DNA of 64,000 nucleotides from Paraglaciecola sp. L1A13 (GCF_009796745.1 NZ_CP047024.1:3720001-3784000), one strand, 5' to 3'; counted from the stretch's first letter, positions 51,603-61,299 are shown. Notes: generated by a model not told the origin, from the sequence alone. A program made the numbers and translations.

Positions 51603-51650
51603 AAAAAAGACGCGCTAGATAGTTCAACGCTATCTCAGCACGTCTTTTTT
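51603..51650 (-). terminator. Intrinsic terminator after glpT
   Basis: AAAAAAGACG pairs with CGTCTTTTTT, with an inner AGATAG/CTATCT stem: a long A/T-flanked hairpin. On the minus strand, T-run GTCTTTTTTT follows. The rest of the 51361-51692 gap holds no supported gene; a 60-codon minus-strand frame (51445-51627) in it has no ribosome-binding site. Confidence 0.8.
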
Positions 51651-51692
51651 AACGGGTTACTTTAAGGAATTGTTATTCAATACCTCTATATA

Positions 51693-53042
51693 CTAATGCT
51701 CTCGCTGATGGCTCTCATGGGCAACTTCATGCTTTAACGTTAAGGCAATAAGCAATATCGCACCTATACACCCGCCAACCAGCAATACGAAGCCACCGTC
51801 CCAACCGAAATTATCTACCGTGTAACCAAGGGCAATGTTTGCCACGACAGCCCCGCCTAGGTAACCAAACAAACCGGTTAAGCCTGCTGCGGTACCTGCT
51901 GCTTTTTTAGGTACAAGTTCGAGCGCAAATAAGCCAATTAACATAACGGGACCGTATATTAAAAAGCCAATAGCCATCAAGGCGGCAATATCTATTCCTG
52001 GATTACCCGCAGGGTTTAACCAGTAGATGATGACAGCTACGAGCACCAGTATCATGTACAAAATGGCTGCTGGTGCACGGCGCCCCTTAAACCATTTATC
52101 ACTTATCCAGCCACATAGAAGCGTGCCCGGTATGCCTGCCCACTCGTATAGAAAATAAGCCCAAGAGCTCTTATCGAATGAGAAATCTTTGACTTCGTAC
52201 AAATAAGTTGGCGCCCAATCAAGTACCCCATAACGAATTAAATACACAAACGCATTTGCCACAGCTATAAACCACAACAGTTTGTTATTCAGTACAAACT
52301 GCATGAAGATTTGCTTAGCCGTAAACTCTTCTTCATGGGCTTTAGAATATTGCGCAGGGTAATCATTGCGGTATTCTTCAATTGGAGGTAAACCACAGGA
52401 TTGAGGAGTATCTTTCATAATAAAATAAACGAGCACCGCGATTAACGATGCCGCGGCAGCTGGAATATAAAAAGCACTGTGCCAATCGTTAAACCACGCC
52501 ATACCTAAAATGAAAAGCGGGCCTATTAAGCCCCCTCCTACGTTATGAGCAATATTCCAGAAAGAGACCGTTCGTCCCCTTTCATTACCAGAGTACCAAT
52601 GCACCATAGTTCGCCCACACGCTGGCCAACCCATACCTTGAGCCCAACCATTGATAAAGAGCAGTAAAAAGATACTGCCGACGCTTTGTGTTGCCCAATC
52701 GGAAAAACCAAAAATGAACATCACAGCAGACGAAATCAACAGACCAGTCATCAAGAAATAACGAGGGTTACTGCGGTCCGACACACTGCCCATCAGGAAC
52801 TTACTTAAACCGTAAGCAATAGATACTGCGGATAAGGCGATACCGAGTTGCCCTTTGGTAAAGCCCTGCTCTTCAATTAAAAATGGCATAGCCAAAGAGA
52901 AGTTTTTACGAACTAAATAGTAGCCTGCATATCCAACAAAAATCCCAATAAATACTTGCCAGCGCAATGCTTTGTATTCTTTATCGATTTCTTCTTTGGG
53001 TAGTCGAGGCTGATGAGGAGCGGGTTTAAAAATACCGAACAT
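51693..53042 (-). CDS. glpT: Glycerol-3-phosphate:phosphate antiporter GlpT
   Basis: A 449-residue MFS transporter with about 12 helices that closely follows E. coli GlpT from its first residues: [153 protein letters not shown], and [19 protein letters not shown]. Takes up glycerol 3-phosphate in exchange for phosphate; fosfomycin also enters through this type of carrier. Ends at a clear intrinsic terminator. No glp genes are adjacent. Confidence 0.95.
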   Translation of the reverse strand: MFGIFKPAPHQPRLPKEEIDKEYKALRWQVFIGIFVGYAGYYLVRKNFSLAMPFLIEEQGFTKGQLGIALSAVSIAYGLSKFLMGSVSDRSNPRYFLMTGLLISSAVMFIFGFSDWATQSVGSIFLLLFINGWAQGMGWPACGRTMVHWYSGNERGRTVSFWNIAHNVGGGLIGPLFILGMAWFNDWHSAFYIPAAAASLIAVLVYFIMKDTPQSCGLPPIEEYRNDYPAQYSKAHEEEFTAKQIFMQFVLNNKLLWFIAVANAFVYLIRYGVLDWAPTYLYEVKDFSFDKSSWAYFLYEWAGIPGTLLCGWISDKWFKGRRAPAAILYMILVLVAVIIYWLNPAGNPGIDIAALMAIGFLIYGPVMLIGLFALELVPKKAAGTAAGLTGLFGYLGGAVVANIALGYTVDNFGWDGGFVLLVGGCIGAILLIALTLKHEVAHESHQREH

Positions 53043-53181
53043 ATGATTACTACTACTTATAATTTTCTTAATTAAAACAGATGTTAAGCGTTAATGATAT
53101 GTGGCGAATATGACAATTCATCAGGCCGCATTGAATATTCGGTTATTTCCAGCCAAAAAATTTACCGATAAATATCAATAA

Positions 53182-54501
53182 TTAACGCTCGATTTTCAAC
53201 TGTGTTTCACTAACACTAACTAATTTATTAACTTTGTTAGCCAATAATAATGCGCACAGGCAACCGATAAACATAATTGCGGCAACAAATAAAAAGTAAT
53301 ACCCAAAGCCGTGTTGACCCGCATCAAGCATACGCCCAGAAACAGAGGCAAAGAAAATATCAGGAGTGAAACCCAACACCGAAATAATGCCTACCGCAGT
53401 GCCGGTCGCCCCCATTCGGATCTGACTTTCATCAACCAAAGCAAAATAAATACCACGCAGCGCAAATACCGCTATAAAGGTAAACAATAGCATGGCTAAC
53501 ATTACTGTCACCGCAGAATTGGAACGGGTGAGCCACGCAATACTGACAAACACCACTCCTAAAAAGGCAAACAAAATATAGGTCATGCGACTGGTACGTA
53601 ATCGGTCAGCGAGTATTCCCGCTGCAAGCGCCGCAACAGGACGCGTATAACTTGCGAAGGTAATAAATTGAGCCCCTTCAACTTGCGACCAATTAAATGC
53701 CTGCACAACGAAAAGGCTATAATTATCCAGCGCCTTATAGCCGCAATATGCACAAACCACCACACCACCTTGTAGCCATACCATTGGGTTTACCAACGTT
53801 ATGCGCAGCGTATTCCAGACCGATTGATGTGAAGCAATTTGGGAAGCTTGATTATGGCTATCATCTATCTCTGGACGCTCAGCACTGACAAAGAGCCAAG
53901 TTAATACAGCCGCAACGACCGTTAAACAGGTGTAGTAAATAATGAGAGAGCTCATGGCCTTAAAGGCGTCGTGACTGTTGTTAAAGTCTCCTTGTGGATT
54001 AAACGCGCCTTGGCTGAGCAACAGGATCCCCACACTGGCAAACAAACTTGCTGCTAGCCCTCGCCCTCCATCTAACAAACCAAAAGCAAAACCTTGGCGA
54101 CTAGGCGCAGCCGATAAACGTGTGGCTTTGATCATAGCAGCCCAAAAAACCAAGACAGTGGTTGCCCCCCAATAACCAAATAACAGCGTCAGTCCGAAAT
54201 GACTTGGCCCGCTTAGTAAATACCCTCCCCCGGCTGCGGTTGCTAATAACGAGCAACTCATTAGGCGATTAGGTGCATATCTATCGGCAATCAAGCCACC
54301 GGGAAAATAAGACAACATGGCAACAACGCCGTAAGCCGCAAATATGTCACCTAGCTGAGTATTAGTAAGTTCAAACGCTTGCAAAAAAGTCGGCCGAAAA
54401 AAACGCGCCAGGTGAAACGGTAATGCGAAAATGAGTTCGCCCGCCAGGATAATAATCAAGATATGACCGAACACTGACGTCACATTACTTTCACGGCTCA
54501 T
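53182..54501 (-). CDS. MFS transporter, substrate unknown
   Basis: A 439-residue major-facilitator carrier with about 12 helices. The loop GGLIADRYAPNRLM between helices 2 and 3 is the MFS signature, and ARLSAAPSRQGFAFGLLDGGRGLAASLFA follows. It is often labelled NarK/YihN-like, but the nitrate signature motifs are not evident. The ATG at 54501 (MSRESN) is used; the longer frame begins with TTG two codons earlier. It lies 139 bases upstream of glpT on the same strand, without clear linkage. Confidence 0.85.
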   Translation of the reverse strand: MSRESNVTSVFGHILIIILAGELIFALPFHLARFFRPTFLQAFELTNTQLGDIFAAYGVVAMLSYFPGGLIADRYAPNRLMSCSLLATAAGGGYLLSGPSHFGLTLLFGYWGATTVLVFWAAMIKATRLSAAPSRQGFAFGLLDGGRGLAASLFASVGILLLSQGAFNPQGDFNNSHDAFKAMSSLIIYYTCLTVVAAVLTWLFVSAERPEIDDSHNQASQIASHQSVWNTLRITLVNPMVWLQGGVVVCAYCGYKALDNYSLFVVQAFNWSQVEGAQFITFASYTRPVAALAAGILADRLRTSRMTYILFAFLGVVFVSIAWLTRSNSAVTVMLAMLLFTFIAVFALRGIYFALVDESQIRMGATGTAVGIISVLGFTPDIFFASVSGRMLDAGQHGFGYYFLFVAAIMFIGCLCALLLANKVNKLVSVSETQLKIER

Positions 54502-54770
54502 AAGCAACCAAAATATTTATTGAGTGGCAATAGGGTTAATGCTTTTAGCTATACTGTCAAGCTGCGTGACAAGTACAAAGAAAAGCGGCCCATAGCTGGT
54601 CAACGTATCACTGAGAGTTAACAAAGTTTGAGTCAATGGGGCTCACAAGGTAAACTGCGCGGCAAATTTGTGACGCCCACCTATTAATTTGTTTTTTCAG
54701 CTAACTCTAGCGCTGTGCGCTACTGTTAACGAACAAATACTTGTTGTTCCTCTGCCATTACTGGACCTCT

Positions 54771-57167
54771 ATGCAAAATACTCACACCAGATGGATAAAG
54801 ATATTCATCGGCGTCATTCTGATATGTTCAGGCTGCGCAACCATAGCTAACCTAGACTTGAATAAGCTTTACGGTAATGAAGACCCCAGTAATCGAGCAT
54901 CTGCGACCATTGCGCAATCAACACTAGAAAGTCCTGCCACGGTATTTTATGAAAACCAGGTGGCCCCGATCATCGAAGGACGCTGCGTTGTATGCCACGC
55001 TTGTTACGACTCACCTTGCCAGTTGAAAATGACCTCCCCAGAAGGAATCGATCGCGGTGCAAACAAAGAAAAGGTTTATCACGGGTCACGTATTTTGGCG
55101 GCCACCCCGAATCGCTTGTTTATGGATGCACTAGATTCACAGGAATGGCGCAAGCGCGGCTTTTACCCGGTGTTAAACGAGCGAGCGCAAACACCTAGAG
55201 CGAACACCCAAGCGTCCGTATTGGCTGAAATGCTAACCCTAAAACAACAGCATCCCCTACCGGATGACAAGCTATTAGATGAGCGTTTTGATGTCAGTAT
55301 CGATCGCAGCCAACAGTGCCCAACTATTCAAGAGTTTAACGGTTATGCCAAAAGCCAACCGTATGGGGGTATGCCCTATGCGCTTCCTGAACTTACCGAC
55401 AATGAGCACAATGTATTAATGAGCTGGTTAGAAAGTGGTGCGTTTATGCCAGCCCGCGCGCCAATCCCTGACGATCTACAGCAAGCAGTCAACAAATTGG
55501 AGACCTTTCTAAATGGTGATAGCTTAAAAATGCAACTTAGCGGTCGCTACATTTACGAACATCTATTTAGTACCCACTTGTATTTTAGTGAGCTAAGCAA
55601 ATCAGATGTGCAACCACAGTTTTTCAATGTAGTGCGTTCCAGAACCTCTTCAGGACTACCGATAGATGTTATTGCCAGTCGGCGTCCGTTCGATTCCCCT
55701 GGTGTTGAGCGTGTTTACTACCGCTTGCAACCCGTGATGTCGACAATCGTGAATAAAGCCCACCAACCTTATGCGATCCACAAACAGCTCACCGACAAGT
55801 GGCAAAAATGGTTTGTCGACGCGGATTATGGAGTCACCGCTTTACCTAGCTATCAGCCGAGCATAGGCGCTAATCCTTTGACTGCTTTTGCTCAATTGCC
55901 TGTGAATGCTCGTTACCGGTTTATGCTTGAACGCGCACAAAATACCATCATGGGTTATATAAAAGGCCCTGTATGTCGTGGCCAAGTAGCACTGAACGTC
56001 ATCAACGACCGTTTCTGGGTATATTTTATAAAACCTGAAGTGGCTGCATCAGATAAAATAAGCGCATTCTATGCGTCACAGCGGGATAATCTGCGTCTCC
56101 CTGCAGAACAAGAAAGTAGCGCATTAGCAGTGAAGTGGATTGAGTATGCATCCAGACAAGGCGACTACATGCGCGCCCGAAATGACTTTATGAATACAGC
56201 GATGGAAGATGGGCAGCACTTTACCCCTGACGACATTTGGGCTGGCGATGATGAAAACGACAACGCCACCCTGACAGTATTTCGCCATTTCGATAACGCC
56301 ACAGTAATAAAAGGGCTAGTGGGCAAACCGCCTAAAACAGCTTGGGTTATCGACTACGCCTTACTTGAACGTATACATTACCTACTTGTCGCTGGTTTCG
56401 ACGTATACGGTAATTACGGACATCAATTGATGACGCGCTTGTATATGGATTTTCTACGCATGGAAGGCGAATCAAACTTTCTGGCCTTTTTACCGCCAAA
56501 AAGTCGGCGCGCAGAATTAGCGTCATGGTATCAAAAAGCTAGCCCTGAACTGACTGAATTTGTCGAAGGCAAAATTAATCCATTTGATCAACCAAGTGGC
56601 ATTAAATTCAAAACCAAACAGCATAAAAAAGAACTTTACGCCATTTTTGCCGAACGCGTAAAAGACGTGCAACCAAGTCGTTATAGGTTAAAAGACAGCG
56701 AACTGGGCAGAAACAGCAAAGCGCTGTTAGGGCAATTAGCTGACATTAAAGGCCGTAGTGCTTCTATTCTACCTGAGCTAAGTATGATCATGGTTGAGCC
56801 ACAAGTCGGCCACCAAGCTGAAATATTCACATTGGTGCGTAATAGTGCCCATTATAACGTGAATAGCTTGTTTTCTGAGGACGCCAACCGCGATTACAAA
56901 AATGATGATGTAACGTTAGTGCATGGGTTGCTTGGCAGTTATCCAGATGTATTTTGGCGAGTCAAAGAGGCCGATTTAGCGAGATTAGTGGCTAACGCTC
57001 AGCAGATTAAAAATGAACAGGATTACGAAGCCTTTTTAGATTCCTTTGCCGTGCGTCGCACAACAAAAGACTTTTGGGAGTTTAGCGACAAACTTAATCA
57101 AATTTTTATGCAGCACGACCCTATTGAAGCAGGCTTGTTAGATTATAATCGATTAGAAAATCGCTAA
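54771..57167 (+). CDS. cti: Fatty acid cis/trans isomerase
   Basis: A 798-residue periplasmic haemoprotein that converts cis to trans unsaturated fatty acids in membrane phospholipids, a fast response to solvents or heat in Pseudomonas and Vibrio. The N-terminal signal is of lipoprotein type (IFIGVILICSGC, Cys22). A c-type haem site follows: CVVCH (Cys72, Cys75, His76) in APIIEGRCVVCHACYDSPCQLKM. GMPYALPELTDNEHNVLMSWLESGA and RVYYRLQPVMSTIVNKAHQPYAI agree with the family. The ATG at 54771 is chosen because the signal peptide begins there; the longer frame starts at a TTG. It converges with the PEP-CTERM gene across a long hairpin. Confidence 0.93.
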   Translation: MQNTHTRWIKIFIGVILICSGCATIANLDLNKLYGNEDPSNRASATIAQSTLESPATVFYENQVAPIIEGRCVVCHACYDSPCQLKMTSPEGIDRGANKEKVYHGSRILAATPNRLFMDALDSQEWRKRGFYPVLNERAQTPRANTQASVLAEMLTLKQQHPLPDDKLLDERFDVSIDRSQQCPTIQEFNGYAKSQPYGGMPYALPELTDNEHNVLMSWLESGAFMPARAPIPDDLQQAVNKLETFLNGDSLKMQLSGRYIYEHLFSTHLYFSELSKSDVQPQFFNVVRSRTSSGLPIDVIASRRPFDSPGVERVYYRLQPVMSTIVNKAHQPYAIHKQLTDKWQKWFVDADYGVTALPSYQPSIGANPLTAFAQLPVNARYRFMLERAQNTIMGYIKGPVCRGQVALNVINDRFWVYFIKPEVAASDKISAFYASQRDNLRLPAEQESSALAVKWIEYASRQGDYMRARNDFMNTAMEDGQHFTPDDIWAGDDENDNATLTVFRHFDNATVIKGLVGKPPKTAWVIDYALLERIHYLLVAGFDVYGNYGHQLMTRLYMDFLRMEGESNFLAFLPPKSRRAELASWYQKASPELTEFVEGKINPFDQPSGIKFKTKQHKKELYAIFAERVKDVQPSRYRLKDSELGRNSKALLGQLADIKGRSASILPELSMIMVEPQVGHQAEIFTLVRNSAHYNVNSLFSEDANRDYKNDDVTLVHGLLGSYPDVFWRVKEADLARLVANAQQIKNEQDYEAFLDSFAVRRTTKDFWEFSDKLNQIFMQHDPIEAGLLDYNRLENR

Positions 57168-57182
57168 GAGTATTATCATAAT

Positions 57183-57218
57183 GGTATTTACGGTTGAGCC
57201 CTCTCAGCCGCAAATACC
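57183..57218. terminator. Long hairpin between the converging cti and PEP-CTERM genes
   Basis: GGTATTTACGGTTGAG, loop CCCT, CTCAGCCGCAAATACC: a 16-bp stem with one mismatch and one wobble. It probably ends both transcripts, although neither side has a good T-run. Confidence 0.65.
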
Positions 57219-57240
57219 AGCGAATTTCAGATTTAAATAC

Positions 57241-58044
57241 TTAAGATAATTGCTTCTTACGACGACGCAAGCTAACAAAACCTAAAGCAATGATTCCACT
57301 AAATAACGACACCAGTGTTGATGGTGTCGGCACGGGTACATTTCCAACAACAATATCAATTGAGCTAGTTGCTACAGCTCCACCGTTTGCATCAAATACG
57401 GTTAAATTATAGGTAAAAATACCTTCTGCCGCCGCGTCAAGTAAGCCTGAATAGCCGAAGCCTCGGTTCTGAGAATTCTGGGCCACGCTATAATTGCCAA
57501 AAATAGACGCATAGTTAATATCGTCTACTATTCCATCACCATTTCCGGTCGCGTTATCACCTAACTCGTTATCGGTTTTTAAGGTAATTATATCGAAACC
57601 GACAAATTCAGTGCCAGCAGTGGGATCTAAATCAAATTCAAATAAATAGAAATAATCATCGAGTGTATTACCCAATGCATCAGTATCGACGTTGACCGCA
57701 TACTCAAAATTAAACACCGAGCGATTTGCCGGAATTGAGCTTAGCGTAGGATCAAAAGTATAAGTACGATCCCCATCATAATTGAAGGTATTTTCTGGGC
57801 TAGCCGCTGCGTTAAAACGTAACTTGCCTCTTAAGGCAACTTCAACGCCATTAACGGTTTCGCCGGTCCAAGCACCATTTGCATTACCATCGCCAAAAAT
57901 GACTTCTGGTGTGATATTACCAGTGCCGTTTATCGGTGACGCGTAAGCATTGAAAGATAGACCCAATACCGCCGTTAAACTGAGTATCTTAACCATATGT
58001 TTAGCTAATTTTGAGCTTGTTTTTGCTATATTTTTTTTATGCAT
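57241..58044 (-). CDS. PEP-CTERM sorting-domain protein
   Basis: A 267-residue exported protein. The signal peptide is MHKKNIAKTSSKLAKHMVKILSLTAVLGLSFNAYAS. The mature part is beta-rich (NITPEVIFGDGNANGAWTGETVNGVEVALRGKLRFNAAASPENTFNYDGDRTYTFDPTLSS...). The C-terminus has the tripartite sorting signal: VPVPTPSTL (a PEP-like box in which Ser replaces the usual Glu/Ala-type residue), the helix VSLFSGIIALGFVSL, and RRRKKQLS. Exosortase cleaves such tails and the protein goes to the surface or exopolysaccharide. It has a sigma-54 promoter just upstream (58080-58095), which points to PrsR control. AAGAGGA precedes the ATG. Confidence 0.9.
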   Translation of the reverse strand: MHKKNIAKTSSKLAKHMVKILSLTAVLGLSFNAYASPINGTGNITPEVIFGDGNANGAWTGETVNGVEVALRGKLRFNAAASPENTFNYDGDRTYTFDPTLSSIPANRSVFNFEYAVNVDTDALGNTLDDYFYLFEFDLDPTAGTEFVGFDIITLKTDNELGDNATGNGDGIVDDINYASIFGNYSVAQNSQNRGFGYSGLLDAAAEGIFTYNLTVFDANGGAVATSSIDIVVGNVPVPTPSTLVSLFSGIIALGFVSLRRRKKQLS

Positions 58045-58079
58045 GTGACATTCCTCTTAATGAAAATCACAGCCTGTAC

Positions 58080-58095
58080 AGCAAGAACAACACCA
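58080..58095 (-). promoter_or_regulatory. Sigma-54 promoter of the PEP-CTERM gene
   Basis: On the minus strand TGGTGTTGTTCTTGCT fits the -24/-12 consensus TGGYRYRN4TTGCW at 15 of 16 places, with GG and GC exactly 10 bases apart. It would start transcription near 58069, 25 bases before the ATG. Agreement with a site for the PrsR activator encoded in this window supports it. Confidence 0.75.
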
Positions 58096-58187
58096 CAATT
58101 AAAAGTGCTTTTTATTCAACACCTTAAATATTTCGAAAAAATCACAAGCAGTAAATTGTAAATAAATTTGACATTTAATTAACATTT

Positions 58188-58217
58188 ATCACTACTTATA
58201 CACTTAAAAATAGTGAT
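58188..58217. promoter_or_regulatory. Inverted repeat, candidate PrsR enhancer site
   Basis: ATCACTA, 16-base spacer, TAGTGAT: a perfect 7-bp inverted repeat about 120-150 bases upstream of the predicted sigma-54 start, the distance at which enhancer-binding proteins usually sit. A link to PrsR is inference. Confidence 0.4.
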
Positions 58218-58278
58218 TTAGATCTACCAATAAAAATCCACCCTTATACTAAGGTCTACTATTGGCTTTGTTTGTATA

Positions 58279-58521
58279 TTACGGTTTTTCCAATGCAGCT
58301 TGGCGTTCTCGCTCATAATCTTCAAAACGTTTGGCTTCGATCTCTTTGCATTGAGTAAACTGCACATCTGACAAAGCGCTGCGTTCGCATTCGCTTTTTT
58401 GGTAAGACTGCCCAGCCTTATATAATTGTTTATTGGTACAAGCAGAAACAGACAATAACAATGGGATAAAAATGGTCGCTCGCGCGAAGACTCTAAATAT
58501 TTGCGGCATAATAGGTGACAT
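58279..58521 (-). CDS. Small lipoprotein
   Basis: An 80-residue protein with a lipoprotein signal (FARATIFIPLLLSVSAC, lipobox Cys near 28) and a short charged mature part (TNKQLYKAGQSYQKSECERSALSDVQFTQCKEIEAKRFEDYERERQAALEKP) with two further Cys. No family recognised. The ATG at 58521, preceded by AAGG six bases upstream, is chosen over one at 58560, which has a poorly spaced site and adds 13 residues before the signal. Confidence 0.65.
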   Translation of the reverse strand: MSPIMPQIFRVFARATIFIPLLLSVSACTNKQLYKAGQSYQKSECERSALSDVQFTQCKEIEAKRFEDYERERQAALEKP

Positions 58522-58620
58522 AAGAGACCTTATTTTCGTTGATTTAGCGGTAGTTTGCATTTCCCTAGAGTGTTTCCATGCAAAAATCTATACTCAGTTA
58601 CTTATCAAGTTTTTTATTCA

Positions 58621-59511
58621 TCACGCTCTTTTCACATCATCTTGCCAACGCAGCGCCAAGAAATCAATAAAGGCGCGCACCACATTTTGTTGATGATCAC
58701 GAGACAAATATACTGCCCATAAATTACTACCCGGTGTTGAGTATTCAGGTAACACTTGGCATAACTCTTTGTTACGCAAATAACCGTTAGCCAAATCACA
58801 CGGTAAATTAGCAATGCCCAAACCACGTAAAGCGGCCTTCAAGATAACGCCCATTTCATTGGCTTGTATATTTCCACTTACCGATATTTTTTCGTCACTG
58901 GTAGCAGACATTACTCGCCACTGGCTATTACTGTTATGCACCAAGCAATTATGGCTCAGCAAATCACTAGGCTGTGTTAGTTCAAAATGTTGATGAATAT
59001 AGTCGGGAGATGCACACAACACACTGTCAATACGCAGTAATCGCCGGGCAATCAGCTGTTGATGTGGTACATCTACGTACCGTAATGCTATATCAACGCG
59101 TTCATCGACCAACTCACTCAAACTATCTGATAGCAGCATTTGGATCTGTGTTTGCGGATGCATTGCTACAAACTGCTCTATCGCATCCAACAACATATTC
59201 TGCCCTAAGCCAATCGGTGTAGCGACGCGAATAGTGCCAACCAATTCATGATTATGACTATGTGCACGGCTTTCAAGATCAGACACCGAACTGATTATTT
59301 GCTTGGCAAATACCAACGTTTCTTCACCTTGTAGGGTCAAACTTACTTTTCGGGTAGTCCGATGGAAAAGACGTAAATTCAGCCACTGTTCAACGTCTTG
59401 CACATGGCGTGTTACCTGCAAGCGACTCAAGCCAATCGTATCCGCAGCTTTGGTAAAGCTGCTACATCGTGCAACCTCGATAAAACTCTTAAGTGACGTA
59501 ATCTTATCCAT
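58621..59511 (-). CDS. LysR-family transcriptional regulator
   Basis: A 296-residue LysR-type regulator: the helix-turn-helix is DKITSLKSFIEVARCSSFTKAADTIGLSRLQVTRHVQDVEQWLNLRLFHRTTRKVSLTLQGE (residues 2-63), and the rest is the co-inducer domain. The start ATG at 59511 with AAGGTG upstream is preferred over a TTG seven codons earlier. It is divergently transcribed from a short-chain NAD(P)-binding gene with a 112-base gap, the standard layout for a LysR regulator and its target. Effector unknown. Confidence 0.93.
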   Translation of the reverse strand: MDKITSLKSFIEVARCSSFTKAADTIGLSRLQVTRHVQDVEQWLNLRLFHRTTRKVSLTLQGEETLVFAKQIISSVSDLESRAHSHNHELVGTIRVATPIGLGQNMLLDAIEQFVAMHPQTQIQMLLSDSLSELVDERVDIALRYVDVPHQQLIARRLLRIDSVLCASPDYIHQHFELTQPSDLLSHNCLVHNSNSQWRVMSATSDEKISVSGNIQANEMGVILKAALRGLGIANLPCDLANGYLRNKELCQVLPEYSTPGSNLWAVYLSRDHQQNVVRAFIDFLALRWQDDVKRA

Positions 59512-59623
59512 TAGCACCTTATATTGAAACAATCTTGATTATAAATGTGTATTTATCATCAATATATAGACAAGTAAACTAGCTTCACTGAATTAACACA
59601 ACACAATAATCATTCGGAGTATT

Positions 59624-60259
59624 ATGATGAAAATTGCAATATTAGGCGCAACAGGTTGGATCGGCAGCGCTATTACAGCGCAAGCAAAGGCGCGTGGACA
59701 CGATGTTATCGCTATAGTTCGTGACCCAGCCAAAATAAACGAAGAAGGCGTAGTTTCGCGCGCATTTGATTTAACAAGCGATGACGACTTTGCACAAGCA
59801 GCTCAAGGCGCTGATGTGGTGATTGCTTCTATCGGGGGGCGCGCAGCGGGTAACCACGACTTAGTGGCTAAAACCGCAGCACGCTTACTTAATTCGTTGG
59901 CAAACAGCCAACAACGTCTAATTTGGGTTGGTGGTGCCGGTAGTTTAGAAGTTGCACCAGGCGTATTACTGGTTTCCTCACCCGAATTTCCATCTGAATT
60001 TAAGGATGAAGCCCTGGCCCAAGGTGAAGCACTTGATATATTTCGCGTCAATGAAAAAGCCACTCAATGGACTTTTGTTAGCCCAGCAGCGCAGCTTTAC
60101 CCTGGTGAAAGTGAAGGAACGTTCCGCATCGGTGGTGACGCATTTTTTACTAACAGCAACGGTGAAAGTAAAATATCAGTGTCTGACTATGCCAAAGCAT
60201 TGGTTGATGAGGCTGAGAACGCAGCGCACATTAACCAGCGTATAAGTGTTGCCTACTAA
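59624..60259 (+). CDS. NAD(P)-binding Rossmann-fold oxidoreductase
   Basis: A 211-residue protein with the nucleotide-binding motif KIAILGATGWIGSAI at its start (GxxGxxG), then VIASIGGRAAGN and RLIWVGGAGSLEVAPGVLLVS. It belongs to the extended/atypical SDR group (NmrA/YwnB-like), often annotated as NAD(P)H-binding or epimerase; it has no Ser-Tyr-Lys triad that I can see. Two adjacent ATG codons are possible starts; 59624 is the first. It is probably the target of the divergent LysR gene. An intrinsic terminator follows. Confidence 0.88.
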   Translation: MMKIAILGATGWIGSAITAQAKARGHDVIAIVRDPAKINEEGVVSRAFDLTSDDDFAQAAQGADVVIASIGGRAAGNHDLVAKTAARLLNSLANSQQRLIWVGGAGSLEVAPGVLLVSSPEFPSEFKDEALAQGEALDIFRVNEKATQWTFVSPAAQLYPGESEGTFRIGGDAFFTNSNGESKISVSDYAKALVDEAENAAHINQRISVAY

Positions 60260-60303
60260 GCATGTCTTAAGACTCTAAAATATATAGCATTTTATAAAAT
60301 CAC

Positions 60304-60336
60304 AGCTCAATATTTTCGTATGTTGAGCTATTTTTG
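60304..60336 (+). terminator. Intrinsic terminator after the SDR gene
   Basis: AGCTCAA, 12-base loop, TTGAGCT, followed by ATTTTTG. The remaining gap to 60553 holds a palindromic AACAAAAA/TTTTTGTT (60341-60359) but no gene. Confidence 0.65.
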
Positions 60337-60553
60337 CGTTAACAAAAAACGTTTTTGTTATTCTAGCTCCGCTATATTGCGGGATTTTGTCTTTTAAAAG
60401 ACGCTGAGTCGCAGTGTAATGCAGGGGTATAGTAGCCTAAGATATGGCAATAGATAGATTTACCAGCCTCATTACCTTGCAAAGCGATTAACATCTTGTT
60501 GTTTAAATTACCTTTAGCAACCAAACCATAGGCGATGCGGAGTCGATCTATGG

Positions 60554-61030
60554 TCAGTCATCTAACTCTTCGGACTTTTTAGGTTTAATTTGCTTGGCAA
60601 ATTGAAAGATACAGAAGTTAAGGATCGATAAAATAATAGCAATTTCATAATTTTGATAGGCCACGGCTATGCCAATTGCGCCTGTATTCCAGATCCCAGC
60701 GGCAGTCGCGGTCCCACTTGCCCCGTCATTCTGTTTAAATATGGCACCGCCGCCGATAAAGCCTATACCGGTGATAATACCGTACATCACCCTTGCTTCC
60801 GCTTCGCCATCACCTTTCGAATAAGCGTTCATCGCAATTAACATAAACGCACAAGACGCCATCGCCACTAATGGAAAAGTTCTAAGCCCCGCACCATTTG
60901 AGCAACTCTCGCGATTGAGTCCAATCGGCAAGGCAAATAAAAAAGCTAAGCCAAGTTGAAACAAATGGTACACCACCATCTGAAAATCTATTTCGAATCG
61001 TATCAAATGCTCTGGTATTAAATCAATCAT
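60554..61030 (-). CDS. MgtC/SapB-family membrane protein
   Basis: A 158-residue protein with four to five membrane helices. It has the MgtC/SapB motifs FALPIGLNRESCSNGAGLRTFPLVAMASCAFMLI and MYGIITGIGFIGGGAIFKQNDGASGTATAAGIWNTGAIGIAVAYQNYEIAIILSILNF, close to the SapB end of the family. True MgtC has an extra C-terminal cytosolic domain missing here. MgtC aids growth in low magnesium or in macrophages; the role of the short members is unclear. It is a single gene. Confidence 0.9.
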   Translation of the reverse strand: MIDLIPEHLIRFEIDFQMVVYHLFQLGLAFLFALPIGLNRESCSNGAGLRTFPLVAMASCAFMLIAMNAYSKGDGEAEARVMYGIITGIGFIGGGAIFKQNDGASGTATAAGIWNTGAIGIAVAYQNYEIAIILSILNFCIFQFAKQIKPKKSEELDD

Positions 61031-61299
61031 GCGCTTCGCCCTTGCTCAAGACTTTTAAGATTGCTATCAGAGTCATAAAGCAAAACCAGCGCCAAAATAA
61101 AATTAGATATGAATCAGATAGATAATAATAAAAAACCCGTGATATAGCGTTTATCTAAAGCACACGCTGTAATTTTTACAGTGAAAACTGCTTATTGCTG
61201 AGTAATAAATTAAGTAGAGCGAAGAGAAAATACGTGAATAGAAGCTCACCTTCAGTTAAACCAGCCCAGCAGACTGCTCAACTAAAGGTGATAAAAAAC

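Noticed and set aside
60341..60359. Palindrome AACAAAAA...TTTTTGTT as a regulatory site
   Set aside because: It is a low-complexity A/T palindrome just after a terminator and 680 bases from the nearest downstream start on either strand; nothing else supports it.
61247..61290. Terminator for the alpha/beta hydrolase gene
   Set aside because: A CACCTT-AGTT/AACT-AAGGTG stem exists, but the loop is long and the T-run lies on the wrong side for the minus-strand gene.
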